From positions 310,001 through 374,000 of the forward strand of contig JACVTC010000025.1 in assembly GCA_016946835.1 (NCBI GenBank): a stretch of DNA of 64,000 nt, read 5' to 3'. The notes under the pieces were generated by a model. That model was given only the letters and a program-made list of their open reading frames with translations. It ran no database searches and was not told the DNA's origin. This document shows positions 12,027 through 23,945 of the stretch, piece after piece; the stretch's first letter is position 1, and each line of letters begins with the position of its first letter. Position numbers and translations under genes: made by a program. The stretch is from Neocallimastix lanati (nom. inval.). Taxonomy: Eukaryota > Neocallimastigomycota > Neocallimastigomycetes > Neocallimastigales > Neocallimastigaceae.

Positions 12027-12741
12027 TGTAAAGATGTGATTATCCTAATCACATTTTAAATTAAAAATTTTTCTTGTGTAATTCAAAAATGTAAATAAAA
12101 TGTAAATTAATCTTTGATTTATAAAATAATAAATAAAGTAAATAAATCATATGAACTAAATTTTTGAATTATATTCTTTAAGCCACAAGATAAATTTTTA
12201 ATGTAATAATTTTTATAAAATTTAATTCTGAGAAAATTATTGTTGTAAAATAATTTAAATGAATTAATTAAAGTTTAAAACAAAATAAATTAATAATTTA
12301 TTTTGTGAAAATTAAGTTTCAAAATTTAATCATGACTCTGTTAACATTGTTTTTAAATCGAAAATAAATAAAGACTTTACTTATAATATTAAAATAATAA
12401 ATAGATAATAAATGTACTTAATTTTAATTATTTAGTATTTAGTTTAATTAATAATTATATTTTTCTAAATTTAGTTATAGTTTATAAATTTATTATTTAA
12501 TAAAATTCATTAGGATAGTTTTATATTAAAATATATGTAATTTAAATAAAATAATAAATTATCAATGTATTTAGGAAAAGTATAAATAGAAGATACTTTT
12601 CACATTTTTTCTCAATGTAATTGTTATTTTTAACAAAAAAATATTAAATATTAATAAAATATATTTTAATAAAAAATTTTTTAATAAAATAAAATTTATT
12701 GTATTTTGTTATTGTAATCTATTTTTGTGTTTTCTTTTACA
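12027..12741 (+). repeat. 3' LTR of element B
   Basis: Begins TGTAAAGATGTG and ends CTTTTACA, followed by the target duplication ATTTT. It differs from the 5' LTR at about five sites over 715 bp. Confidence 0.95.
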
Positions 12742-13053
12742 ATTTTATTTATTATTTTAATACTTATAATAATTTTAATTATATATTTAATATTGAAAAA
12801 CTATTTTTATTAATATTAACTATTTAAGATTATTCCTAAATTAATATTTAACTATTTAAAACTAAACTAAGTTAACTAAACTAATTAAAAAATATTTTCA
12901 ATTTAAAAATAATTAAATTTTATATTAATAAATTTTATATTAAAAAAGTAATTCATATACATTAAATAAATTAAAATTTCATATACATTAAATAAATTAA
13001 TTGTACGAAAATTTAAACTATTTAATGTATTAAAGATTTATTAAATCTTTACA
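12742..13053 (-). repeat. 5' LTR of element A, upstream half
   Basis: The upstream (U3) part of the LTR split by element B. On the minus strand it begins TGTAAAGATTTAATAAATC at 13053, the same opening as the solo LTR at 15346. It starts immediately after B's 3' target duplication ATTTT (12742-12746). Beyond 13053 lies the older fragment C. Confidence 0.8.
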
Positions 13054-14627
13054 CCTTAACAATGGTTAGGATTCGACGATGTAGATGGTGAAGCTAGTTA
13101 TTTGACCTTAGCTTCCAATTTCGTGGACGATATTAAGCAGGCCTACTGACAGGACAAAATGGCCCAAGAGATAATGAAAATTTGGCAGAAGACACGAGGA
13201 ACAACTATAACAAAAAGCATTGGCTAGAAGTAGATGGTCTTCTGGTTAGAAAAGAAATCTCTGAACAAGTTTATGTGCCCACAACGTTCAGGAAGACAAT
13301 AATACAACTGAACCACGACTCGGAGTACGCAGGACACTTAGAAATAGATAAAACTTCGGACCTAATATCTAGGAATTTCTACTGGCTGAAGATGAAGAAG
13401 AATATTTCAGGCTACGTGAAAGCTTGCAAGACCGGCGCTACCAAGAAAGATGACAGACACAAAGAATATGGTATTGCAATAAGAGTTTCGGTTGCAGAAC
13501 TACCCTGACAAGAGGTACAATTAGATTTTATTACGGAACTGCCAGTGAGATGTAAGACAAGAACGGATTATGGTTATGCTTGAGAAACAAGAAGAGCAGG
13601 TTGCATCTTAGTGTGCTGTGATAAATTAACCAAGATAATATACCTGATAGGATTTAAGAATGTACCAAACGCTAACGAGACCGCTGACACATTCCTGAGG
13701 GAAATTTACAAGTTGCATGGGTTCCCAATGTTCGTGACTACCGATAGAGGAAGCCAGTTTACAAGTCAAGTATGGAAGGAGTTGCTAGAATTCTTTGGGA
13801 CAGAAATAAATTACCCTATTTCAAGTCAACACGAAACTGTAGGCCAGGTCGAAAGGAACAACGCCTACGTAGAAATCTATTTACGGTGCTTTGTTTTTTG
13901 GAAACTACGATGATGAGAGCTGGATGGACTATCTGTTCTTAGCAGAGTTTTGCTATAACAATTCAATCCATACTTCTACCCAACAGTCTCCATTCCTTGC
14001 TTTGTATAACTACCAGGTACAAAACTCCCCAAAAAAAAACAGCAGACCTAGTACACCCGTTAGATGAGGCTAAAATGATTGGTAAACCTCAAGTACATAC
14101 TGGAAATAGCCAAAACCAGATACCTGGACAATATGGATAAGACCCGAACGGATAACTACCCCAGGTACAGACTATTAGATAAAGTATGGTTAAAAAAACC
14201 TGAAAACTATGATGCTCTACCTTTCTACAAGTTAACAACCAAAAAAGTATGGACCATTCAAAGTAATAGGTGTCGACGAAGAAAAGAAGAATTACAGATT
14301 GGATATTAGTCATTTACCATTCCCAAATATGTACCCAGTGTTCCACGTAAGCGAATTGGAACCGTACTATAAATTACCAAAAACATTAGTACCAACTCCT
14401 ACAGATAACCAAAAGATAATTCATATCCTAGGTTCTATAGGAAACATCAAGGGCAATACCAATAACTAGTTGGGTGCCGGAACGACAAACAAAAGTGGGT
14501 TAACTTCGACGAGATCGACAACAATCCTCATTATGCAGAGTTGCTCGAGGATTACCAAGATTTTAGTTATAGCCAGTTTATTGCTAACGTTGTTAACCAT
14601 TATTAGCTTGCTCCTTGGGAGAGGCCT
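13054..14627 (+). mobile_element. Ty3/gypsy element C, 3' part (fossil)
   Basis: Old, degraded pol remnant that element A interrupts on its left. It shows integrase features: HDSEYAGHLEIDKTSDLISRNFYW (HHCC part, near 13310-13390), a TTDRGSQFTSQVW core block near 13740-13770, and HPSTQQSPFLALY-like sequence near 13970. A PVFHVSELEPYY motif near 14330-14370 matches the C-terminal integrase module. A purine-rich tract (GGGAGAGG) precedes the presumed 3' LTR. It is broken many times and much older than A or B; gag, protease and RT are missing from the window. Confidence 0.8.
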
Positions 14628-14876
14628 TGTAACAGATACATGGTAACATTAAGCCTATCCAATGATAGTTCGTTGGTTACGTAACGTATCTATAAATAGT
14701 TAGCAATTCTAACTAATCAAATAAAATATTTTCTTAATTTTCGTACATTAAATTTTATTTTATAGTTTAATATATATTTAGTTATTTATTTAGTTATAAA
14801 TAGTTTTATTAGTTGATTAGTAAATCATGTTAAATTAAATTATTTACATGTATAAAAATAACTGTACTTGTAACAG
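14628..14876 (+). repeat. Probable 3' LTR of element C
   Basis: Starts TGTAACAGATACATGG just after the polypurine-like tract and has a TATAAATAG box at 14691-14699. The end is not certain; a TGTAACA string near 14869-14875 is one candidate. No partner LTR is in the window, so the extent is provisional. Confidence 0.45.
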
Positions 14877-15345
14877 TAACACACTAGCGTTACTATTAAC
14901 GTAAATTGTTATAATAAATATTAACATTAATAAATAAAAATTAATTATTAAAAATAAATAAAATTATAAAGTGCTACGCTATACTCTTAAGTATTTAAAT
15001 AGAATAATTTGTAATTAATTTAGTGTTTATTTTAACAACTCGAATAGAGAGGTGTTAAGTTATTATTGCCTTTAAAATAATTATTATTCGTTATTTTAGT
15101 TTATAATAAACTTACCTTTTACACTGAAATTCTTAGATTCGTTTCATGGAACTCCTCCACTATTCGGATACTATACAAATCTTAAATTAGGCTAAACTAT
15201 AACTAGAAAAATAAAAAGTAAAGATAAATTTTCATGGCAGTAAACTATCTAAGTGATTTCCAACTTAATATTACAGTATAAATATTACATGATAATAATA
15301 AAATTACAGGAATATTAATAATAAAAATACATGAATATTAATACT
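14877..15345. other. AT-rich spacer
   Basis: No open frame or recognisable repeat. A slightly GC-richer patch at about 15110-15190 has no assignable identity. Confidence 0.6.
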
Positions 15346-16116
15346 TGTAAAGATTTAATAAAATCTTTAATAATTAATTATTACATAATTAATTAATGTA
15401 ATAAAATTACATAAATTTATGATTTACATATATGAAAATTAATTATAAATTTATGTAAACTTTTCATAAAGGAAAAATTATTATTTAAATAATTTTGGAT
15501 AATAACTTTAATCTAAATAATTTATTTAAGTTAGTTAATTTAGTTTAGTTTATTTAAAATAGTTATTCTATTTAACTTAGTTAATTTAGTTTAGTTAGTT
15601 TAAAATACTATAAAATTAATTTCGGAATAGTTTTAAATAGTTAATATTAGTTTAAATAGTTTATAAAAATAGTTTTGAATTGTAAATATATAAACATTAA
15701 TATTAATAATATTTATATAATAAATATATAATAAATGAGTTGTTATTGAATTTAATTATTATTGTAAATAAGTTGAAAGTTTATTGAATTAATTATTGTT
15801 TAGTTTAGTTAATTATTATTTAATAAAATTATTAATAAATATTTTGTTTATAAATAAATAGTAATATATGTAAATTAGATAGAAATAATATATTATAATG
15901 TAATAATGAAAAAATATAAATACATGTAAATTTCTATAATTAAATCGATGTATTAGTTATTGACTATATGATACTTAATAACAAAAAAGAGATTTAATTT
16001 TTTTAATTAATAAAGATTATTTTATTTAAAAAAAAAACGAATTTTTATTACGTGTTTTTTTTATTTTGGTGTTAAAATTTGTTATTTGTAATCTGTTTCT
16101 GATAGAACTCTTTACA
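15346..16116 (+). repeat. Solo LTR of element A family
   Basis: A 771-bp LTR beginning TGTAAAGATTTAATAAA and ending CTCTTTACA, flanked by a perfect target duplication ATACT (15341-15345 and 16117-16121). It carries TATAAATA at 15915-15922 and GTATTAGTTAT at 15950-15960, the same 35-nt spacing and R-start motif as element A. No internal sequence remains. Confidence 0.92.
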
Positions 16117-16244
16117 ATACTACATGATAATAATATTAAAAACAAAACATAAGTAATAAAATTATTTAATAATAATACAAGTATGACAATAATAAGGTAT
16201 TAATAAAATGAAAATAAAATTATAGTGATTCATTTTGGATTAAA

Positions 16245-16900
16245 ATAATAAAATTTTTCTCTTTTGAATTTTAAGTGTATTGTTTAAGTTTATTAAAAGT
16301 TTTTTTAAAAGTTTAGGACAATCGGGAATTTCTTTGAATTGTTTGAAAAATTCTGATAAAATTTTTTTTAAATACATTGGATGTTAATTACTTGTGCCCT
16401 TTTGTATAGGTCTAAACGAGATGGATTCAACGTAATCATCAAAGTAATAAACTCTTTGTATAACTTTGACAGATTGTTATATAAGTTCTTGTATCTCCAG
16501 TTGAGGTTTTTAATAGTCTCATTTTTTTTTTTATTTTTAGTTTTTGTAATCTTTTGCACTTCAACTGGGGAGTCTTTTCTAATGCATCCTCTAGGGCCTT
16601 TTTCATCTGGTTAACATTAAGATAAACTTCTTCACCATCTTTGTTAATAGTAACTAAGTCTGGAAGAACACCTCGTAGCTTCCCTTCTACACACTTCATA
16701 GTCAAAATATGTATTAAAGATGAAGTGTTACCATTTGCTAACTTCATTAGTCTAAAAGTTAAGATGCTCTTGCCAAAACATTCATTAATTCCAATGTACT
16801 TAAAGATGTGTTGAAACTCATTAAAAAATCTTCAAACTGCGTTTGATATAATGGCTAAATTTAAAGAAAATCAATAAATGAATTGAAAATGCTGATGTAC
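16245..16900 (-). pseudogene. Unrecognised degraded coding region
   Basis: A minus-strand stretch with protein-like composition over about 200 codons. The best part runs from about 16747 down to 16440: a Leu/Lys-rich region with a VLPDLVTINKDGEEVYLNV segment, then a charged, probably helical part. It is interrupted. It lies opposite to and just upstream of the copia fossil. The family is not recognised; it may be an old retroelement Gag or a host gene remnant. Confidence 0.35.
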
Positions 16901-19900
16901 AACTACTAATGGACAAATTGTATTCTTTAAAAGCTAAAAGTATTTGACTGTAAGGATGTCATAATTGAAATTAAAGAAATATTTAGCTTTCTAGAAAAAC
17001 ACCATACGTATCTTGGAAAACTAGAAAAACTTAGAATACTCTACTTGTCTTTTCCTGTGCATTTAAAAAATTCGATTACAACCAAGAGGGAATGAAAATA
17101 TGGATATTTTTATTAAAGATGCGTATAACATATTAAAATTCCAAATATACTTAAAGCAAAATGCAAAATACAATTGCTCGGACAAAGCGGCCAGTCATTA
17201 AAAAAGAATATATGGATATTGATCATGTCTTTAAGAACAACGGCGATTTTAGAGGAAAAAGACCCTCTGTGAATCAAAAATCCATTTTTAATAATAAAAC
17301 AAAACATTGCGATATTTGCAAAAGCGGACCTTCACAAACAGAAAATTCAATTTATTGAATAAAAATAGAAATTATGCTAATGGTAATTACAGTAATAATA
17401 AACCCAAACACAATTCAATGAACAAAAACGGAAAATTTAAACGACAAAAAGGAAATTTCCAATGTTGAACAAATAGAAAATCCTGAAAGATATGAATTTT
17501 TCTTTGAAGAATTAAAGAAAATAACAATAAAGAATTAAATAGTCTGGAAAACTCTACTAAAGAAGAAGATCCACAATTAATGCTATCAAATAAAAATGAT
17601 GATGAAAACACAACCAATAAATTGGAATATAACCAATATAAAAACACATTATGGACTTTTGATACGGGTGCTTCCGAACATATCACCTGTAACAAAGATA
17701 TATTAACAAATTACAAGAAAGAAAAAGTAACTTTTTGATGTGTAAATTATGCAACCTACGAATTTGAAGGGAGTGAAACATATGAAGGACACCTAAATGG
17801 ATTTGAATTCAAACTTAAGAAAGTATTATAATCAAATAAAATAAAAAAAAACTAATAAGTTAGGATTAAATTAGTAAAGGAAGGACTAATATGCAAATTA
17901 TAGCCTAACTCTCAAGTATAACAACAAGAAACAAAGGAACAAACGCTTAGGATCTTTCGAATCCGACGAAAATAACATCATTTAAAAATAAAGAACTATA
18001 GCAACGTCAATCCCATGGTTGAAAGCATCTTATCTAACCAAAATGCTGAATTGGATGATCAAAACAGGTTCTTATGGCATAGAAAATTGGGACATTCTAC
18101 TATGAGAACTTGGACAAATACTTTACTTTACATAACATTAAAATTCCCAAATTCTTAGACTGTCAGGTTTCCAAACTCAAGAGAAGGGCTCATGCAGGAA
18201 CTATTGCAAAAAAAGACATGTATTTTGGAAACATTTCACTAAGATTCAAACTACTTTTCATAGGAGAAAGATTCATTCTCACTTTCATGGATGATTACTC
18301 AAGAAACAGTAGGAAAACAAATCAGAAGTTCCAAGCATAATTATAAATTTCTTTACTTTTCTAAATAACTAATTTGACGAGATGATTAAAAACTTCAGAA
18401 CAGATCAAGGCCAAGAATATTGTAATAAAAAGGTGGAAAAAATCTGTATTAGAAATAGTATTAGGAAAGCATACTCAACACCCGTACAATCAAGAAAATA
18501 ATGGTAAGTCGGAACGTTTCAATTATACTTTAATTAACTCCACGAAAACACTCATATAAATGGTCCAATATAGATATCAAATTCTTGGATTTTTCAGTAA
18601 ATATCCTAACTTATTATATAACAAGACTTCTCATAAAGGTATACAAAACAAATTTCCAAACAAAATTTTATACAATAAACCATCAAACCTTAAATATATT
18701 ATCGTATTCTGATGTAGAGTATACTATATTAAGACCTTTCAAATGATAAAATGAAATTAAAATATCATACTATAAAAGGTGTTTTTCTTGGTTTTAGTTT
18801 TGAGTCATACTATTATATTGTAATAGACTATAAAAATTTAGGTATACACTTAGTAAAAGAAGTTGTTTTTTGACGAATCCACTCCAAGTAAGTTAACTCT
18901 CGCTGATTCAACAAACAAAAATAAATATAACAGAATTTTGGGCAAATATTTCAATCAAGATAATTATTCAATTCACATATCATATGAAAATACAATAAGT
19001 AGCACTAACTCAGTCAATAATCAACAAAAGGATACTAATCAAACAGTAGATACAACAAGCAATACTAATTTTGTAATTAACCAACAAAATAATAATAATG
19101 ATAATCAAATTAAAAATATATACTTCAATTCAAATTATGAAAACAATAGTTCTTTTATTCAAAATAAAGATGATAACATTACCAACAATTCCTAACGTGG
19201 AAGACATTATATCCATCAACGAACCAAACATCAATAATAAAAGTCAAGACTTTGAACCAATTTCAAATCATTCCACAAAAAACATAATTGATAAAACCAA
19301 TGCTAACGATAAAACATAAAACACATTAGAAGAATTACGAGACAAAATTATTGAATCTTGCAACTCAACTCCGAATTTTAAAGCTATAAATGATGATAAT
19401 ATATAAACATCCAACAGTGATTTCAACTTAAACACCAACATCAATTATGACAATACTTCCGACAATACCATAAGCAATTTAGGAAAAACTTTGAAACAAT
19501 CACTATGTCAATTGATAATTAATCAATATTACTTCATAATAACAGAATAACTAATGAAATAATTACTTAACCAAACATACAATCTATACCGAGTCATCAA
19601 ACTAATAAAAGAAAATTTTAAAACTCAGATTTAATAATTAAAAATCTCAAAGTTCAGAATAATGGAATATCTTCACCACTTAAAAGATCAGGAAGTCCTT
19701 TACTAAACAAATATCATAGAAGACTCAATTCAAACTTAAATAATATAAAAAATAATAACAAAATGATTACTAATATTTTAATAAATTATAAACAAGTAAT
19801 CTCATGGAAGGATAAAAATTATTGGATTGAAGTCATAAATGAAGAACTACAAAATTTATACGATATTAAAATAATGAATTTCAAAAAGAAAATTTCAAAT

Positions 19901-19985
19901 AGAGTAAATCCAACTACAACAAAGTGGGGTGGGTTTATGCTTTAAAAAGATACGACAACGGAAACTTAAATAAATATAATATTTT
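16900..19985 (+). mobile_element. Ty1/copia element D (fossil, gag to start of RT)
   Basis: Plus-strand copia remnant in the copia order. A helical gag part and a knuckle-like CDICKSG are at about 17305; the protease motif FDTGASEHITC is at about 17655-17690; the pre-integrase motif FLWHRKLGHS is near 18070-18100; integrase core pieces (FMDDYSR near 18285, FRTDQGQEYC near 18400) follow. A long Asn/Ser/Thr-rich linker spans about 18880-19700, and the RT opening (SWKDKNYWIEVINEELQNL) is near 19800-19860. It stops abruptly where an LRR gene fragment on the other strand begins. No LTRs were recognised. It is heavily broken and old. Confidence 0.75.
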
Positions 19986-20015
19986 TATTATTAAAATATA
20001 ATAATTCGTACTTAC

Positions 20016-20310
20016 AATATCTTTAAACTTTTTAATTTGGTAATACTTTCAGGAATTACAACAGCATGAGAAAAAGAAGTATTAATTTTTTCTCTATAAT
20101 AATATTAAAAATTAAACCAGAGTTTTAAAAATATTTGTAATAATTATATATAAAAATTTTTAAGTATTTTTTTTTAATATAATAAAATAAAAGATAATTA
20201 TTATATAAATGGAAATAAATATTTACTATTTTGCTGAAGCATTTAAATCTGTTATTGCTTCGATAAAACTTTTAATATCAGCTTCACTACCAGAATAATC
20301 TATTAATTTA
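20016..20310 (-). pseudogene. Two-exon fragment of an LRR receptor-like gene
   Basis: Two minus-strand exons (about 20310-20227 and 20093-20016) separated by an AT-rich intron closely match, in order, the second and third exons of the LRR gene at 33689-35591. The match includes the DIKSFIEAITDLN and VVIPxSITKLK segments, the acceptor AG and the GTAAGT/GTAAAT donors, and some intron sequence. Neighbouring exons were not found, so this is a partial duplicate and not a gene. It directly abuts copia fossil D on the left. Confidence 0.8.
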
Positions 20311-20345
20311 CTAATGAAAAAAATTTTTTTTCCATAATATTAGAA

Positions 20346-21150
20346 AATGAATTTTTAGATTTTATAATTAAAAATAATATTAAGACCAACTATTTTATAA
20401 TTAATTAAGGTTTGAATATTTCATTTTGTATCATATTTTATGAATATATATTTATTTTAATACTGACATCTTACAATGAAAGATGGAATTAAATTTTTAT
20501 TTAAGTTTTTTTTTTTTTTTTGTTTTATGTCCATTATTGGTTTGTGTTGTACCAATTTAATTAATTACTCTTTCTGAATTTAATTTTCTTTTTTTCTTTT
20601 TATGTATATAATTATTTTTTTAAAAAAATAAATTTATATTAATATATTTATATCTATTTATATATTTGTATTAATATATTTATATATATATAAATTTATA
20701 TCCATTTATATATTTGTATTAATATATTTATGTATATATCTATTTATATTTGTATATTTATATATAATTTGTTTTAAAAACAAAATAATTTTTTTTCTTA
20801 TATTTTAAAGTTTATAAATTAATTAAATTATATTCTAATTTATAAAAATCATTATATTATATTAATATTAATTTTATATTAGTTTCAATTACTCTATATA
20901 TTATTTATGAATAAAAAAAAATTTTTTTCATTTATTTTATTTAAATTAATTATTTATTTTATAGAATGAAGCAATTAATATACTATTAAAATTGTTTTTA
21001 CCGATTATAAATATATTGCATATTTAAAAAGGGTTAAGTCATATTAATCTACGAGAATCTAATGTGTTTCGCAATTGTACATTTTCAATGTGGCGTATTT
21101 TTTATGTGGCTTGCTTTTTATATATACATATATATAAAAGTAAAAGTAAT
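20346..21150. other. AT-rich spacer
   Basis: Tandem-like TATATTTATATATT runs (about 20630-20760) and poly-T tracts. A patch near 21050-21120 is less AT-rich but has no open frame. No gene was seen. Confidence 0.6.
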
Positions 21151-22550
21151 AATTGATTACCGCAATCCGAAGAATGAACGTTATATAGATTTAAACAATG
21201 AATACACCAATATTGATTAACATTATGAATTTCCAAATAAAAGTCGAGGAAAAAGACGAAGCAATATAAAAAGATGAACTTCTTTAGATATTAGAGTTTA
21301 TTATTTATTATTTTTCAAAGAGATACGTAAAAAAGGAATTAAATCACATGAAATATAAAGTATATTACTGGAATATATTCTTTATCATTTGAATCCTATG
21401 ATGAAATATTATCCATGGTTGATAGAATGATCAATAGCTACATTACACCAGATTACTTTCTTATCAGGTAATAATTTCAATTGTATTTTATTATATACTG
21501 ATCATAAACCCTTGGTTTATACATTTAAAAGTAAAGAACCTTCTTCAAGCTGCCATGTTAAATGGATCATTGAATTTAGTATTCTAAAAGTTAAAGTTTT
21601 ATATGAAGAGAGAAAGAAATATGTATTAGCAGATGCATGATCTAGACTGGATGTAGACAAAAATAATAATAATTCAAATAAAGACATTAATGGTCCTAAC
21701 TTAAATAATAAAAATATTGACAAATACTCATATAATGTTGATAGAAATAATAATTTAAATGATAATAATAATCTAAATGAAACCATGATTACTAATAAAA
21801 TTCAATAATATAATAAATAATAATTTTATTCAAAGTAGTAAGTTACAAAAAGAAAATAGTTGTTTTGGAAATAATACTTACTTTATGAAATAAAATTAAT
21901 AAAGAGAGGATTAATAATTCGTCAATAAATGTTATTTATAATAATAATGAAAATAACACCATAAAGGAAAATAACAATGATGAAAAAATATTTAAATCAT
22001 TTCATTGAAAATTTTATTTAATAAAAATTTGGAGGACTAAATGGTATTATAATATTATAAGTAAAATGGGAATTTGAGAAAGATAATTAGAGACGATAAT
22101 GAAAAGTAGAAATTTATTAATTCTTTTCATAATATAGGTCATGAAAGATATTATAAAACCTACCATAGCTTGAAAAGAGATTATTTTTGGAAAAGGAATG
22201 TATAAGGATATTAAAACATTTATTAAATGCTATTAGTGTTGTCAAATATATAAATCACAACCATCAAATAAATTTCCAGAAGATATCCCAATACCACCGG
22301 GATTACTATTTACTAGAGTTGATTTAGATTTGGTTGGTCCGCTGAATACTACTAGAAGAGGAAATAGATATATAATCGTATTAGTAGATTATTTTTTTAA
22401 GCGGGAAGAGGCCGAACCATTAATAAAGGCCGAATCAGAAGATATAATAAGAATTCTATGGAATATCAGAATTATTAATAACGGATATCCTCAATTCATC
22501 CATATTCTAAATAAATATTATTGGATAAAATATAAATTAATTAATTAAAT
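21150..22550 (+). mobile_element. Ty3/gypsy element E, RNase H-integrase remnant (fossil)
   Basis: The plus strand reads an RNase H tail (YTDHKPLVYTFKSKEPSS near 21495-21545), then integrase pieces (a GHERYYKTYHSLKRDYFW-like HHCC region near 22135-22190, and a GPLNTTRRGNRYIIVLVDYF core segment near 22335-22390). An Asn-rich stretch lies between. It comes from a different Ty3 lineage than A/B, judged by the RNase H and core wording. It is old and broken several times; no LTRs were seen. Confidence 0.7.
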
Positions 22551-23100
22551 TAAAAGAATTTTGAAATTATAAAAAATATAAAAAAAAAATTAAAAAAAAA
22601 TGTTAAGAAATTACTTATAAAATTAATTACAAATAATTTCTTAACTACAAATTAACATTAATTATTACTAATTAACATTAATATGAGAAAATAAAATTAA
22701 ATATAATTAAATAAATATAAAATAATATAAATAAATAATTATACTTAACTTAAATATAAGATAGAGTTTATTATAGAAAGTTTATAATAAACAATAACAC
22801 AAAAGGAATAAAAAACACAAATATTTATGAAATATGTTTTATTAAAAGGGTTTTGTTTTATTAATTAATTATTTTATTTGAATTATTATTTAATATAAAA
22901 ATTCTAAAATAATAATTCTTGATTTCTCGAAGAGAACTCAAGAGAATCAAATATATATAAATTAATAATTAAATATTATTGGTTAAAATAAATACAATAA
23001 TTTAATGTATTAAATTAATGTATTAAATAAGAAAGATAGATAAATTTTATAATAAATTTATCTAAGTTTCTTACAAAAAAAAAAATAATAAAAAATAAAT
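22551..23100. other. AT-rich spacer
   Basis: Low-complexity A/T sequence with no open frame or recognised repeat. It ends in an A-rich run directly before the tRNA-like element. Confidence 0.6.
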
Positions 23101-23175
23101 GCCATGTTGGTCCAGTCGGTTAGGACGATACAGGTTACTGTAGAGGGCAGGGTTCGAATCCTCGGCATGGCACCA
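23101..23175 (+). repeat. tRNA-like element with encoded CCA (possible tRNA-derived SINE head)
   Basis: Seven acceptor pairs form (GCCATGT with GCATGGC, the last a wobble). The D-stem GTCC/GGAC is perfect with a GG-containing loop. A-box-like TGGTCCAGTCGG and B-box GGTTCGAATCC are intact. The 3' end reads A-CCA in the DNA. The anticodon arm does not fold canonically (TACAG/CTGTA closes a 4-nt loop and no U33 precedes a triplet) and the T-stem has a mismatch, so it is unlikely to be a working tRNA. An encoded CCA and intact pol III boxes suit a tRNA-derived retroposon. About 100 bp of non-repetitive sequence follows. Confidence 0.55.
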
Positions 23176-23624
23176 AATAATCGGATGAGGTTTCTATCCT
23201 GGGATATCATGAGACCACACGTGATATTCATAATGATATGCGGGACTTTTATGTGCAATAATTTATAAGCAGTGGGTTTTAAATAATGGTAGTTTTGTAA
23301 AATTTATTAATAATATTATAATATTCGTACAATTAAAATAATAATTCTAATTCCTAAAAATTTACAAGAGAGTTCTCTATTTCAAATATAAATAATTTAA
23401 TCTATTTATAAGAAATAGGTAATATATTAATTATATATTCTAATATATAGAAATATATAAATTTTATATGAAATAAAGTATTATAATTATTATAATTATA
23501 ATAATACATATTGAAAAATAATAAAATAAAATAATTATTATCAAAAAGATATAAATTTAATATTTAATAATTATTATTAAATATACAAATATGTTACTAC
23601 ACATATTTGTTTTATATCAATAAG

Positions 23625-23945
23625 GCTTTACCTCAAATGATTATTTCACCCAACCCTGATACTACGCTTTGAATTGAAGCATAGACCTTGATGGTTGTAA
23701 TATTTCCAATCACCAGTGATTACACCCACTAGGGAGGAGTTAATGATTCCGTTCTGATGCTCGTGGTCATTAGATATATATGTAGGAACATTAGGAATGC
23801 ATCTCCGGGCAGTGTGTAACGACGATTGAGAGCGGCGAAGCTGATACAGTATGCCAATAATTCATCACCTTACAGTTAATTAATAACTGTATGGCCATAT
23901 TGGGAGATGGGTACTCAGTATGTGCAGTCTATGTTTTGTTTTAAT
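23625..23945. other. Unexplained GC-richer non-coding island
   Basis: About 320 bp of markedly less AT-rich sequence with no long open frame on either strand. It contains short inverted repeats (AATCACCAGTGATT near 23709; ACAGTTAattaaTAACTGT near 23873). It resembles no rRNA, tRNA or retroelement protein that I recognise. It may be a structured RNA, a SINE body or an old element. Confidence 0.35.

Larger units (their letters stand above)
6136..12741 (+). mobile_element. Ty3/gypsy chromovirus-like element B, nearly complete
   Basis: A full-length LTR retrotransposon of 6.6 kb with a 714-bp 5' LTR, a 715-bp 3' LTR, a self-complementary PBS, gag, protease, RT, RNase H, integrase, a C-terminal chromodomain and a polypurine tract. 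Perfect 5-bp target duplications (ATTTT, 6131-6135 and 12742-12746) bound it. The two LTRs differ at about five positions by eye, so the insertion is young, and it is the latest layer of the nest because it sits inside A's LTR. The coding part carries about two interruptions, so this copy looks recently dead rather than whole. Confidence 0.95.
1..13053 (-). mobile_element. Ty3/gypsy chromovirus-like element A (fossil, 3' end outside window, nested)
   Basis: This minus-strand LTR retrotransposon is read from about 13053 down to the left edge. The order is 5' LTR, leader, gag, protease, reverse transcriptase, RNase H and integrase. At the left edge the sequence enters the integrase C-terminal linker that precedes the chromodomain in the related element B, so the chromodomain and 3' LTR lie outside. 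The 5' LTR is split by the whole of element B (6131-12741), and the region between protease and RT carries a solo LTR (2904-3603). Its RT is close to that of B, so the two belong to one lineage although their LTRs differ. It is broken, with roughly half a dozen interruptions besides the insertions. It is older than B, which sits inside it. The right boundary at 13053 abuts an older Ty3 fragment; the matching target duplication would lie left of the window. Confidence 0.88.

Noticed and set aside
15124-15142. Short resemblance to a conserved 18S rRNA segment (GAAATTCTTAGATTCG)
   Set aside because: Only about 16 nt match and the flanks do not continue as rRNA.
23101-23175. Functional tRNA gene
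   Set aside because: The anticodon loop cannot be placed, the T-stem is mismatched and CCA is encoded; a tRNA-derived element fits better.
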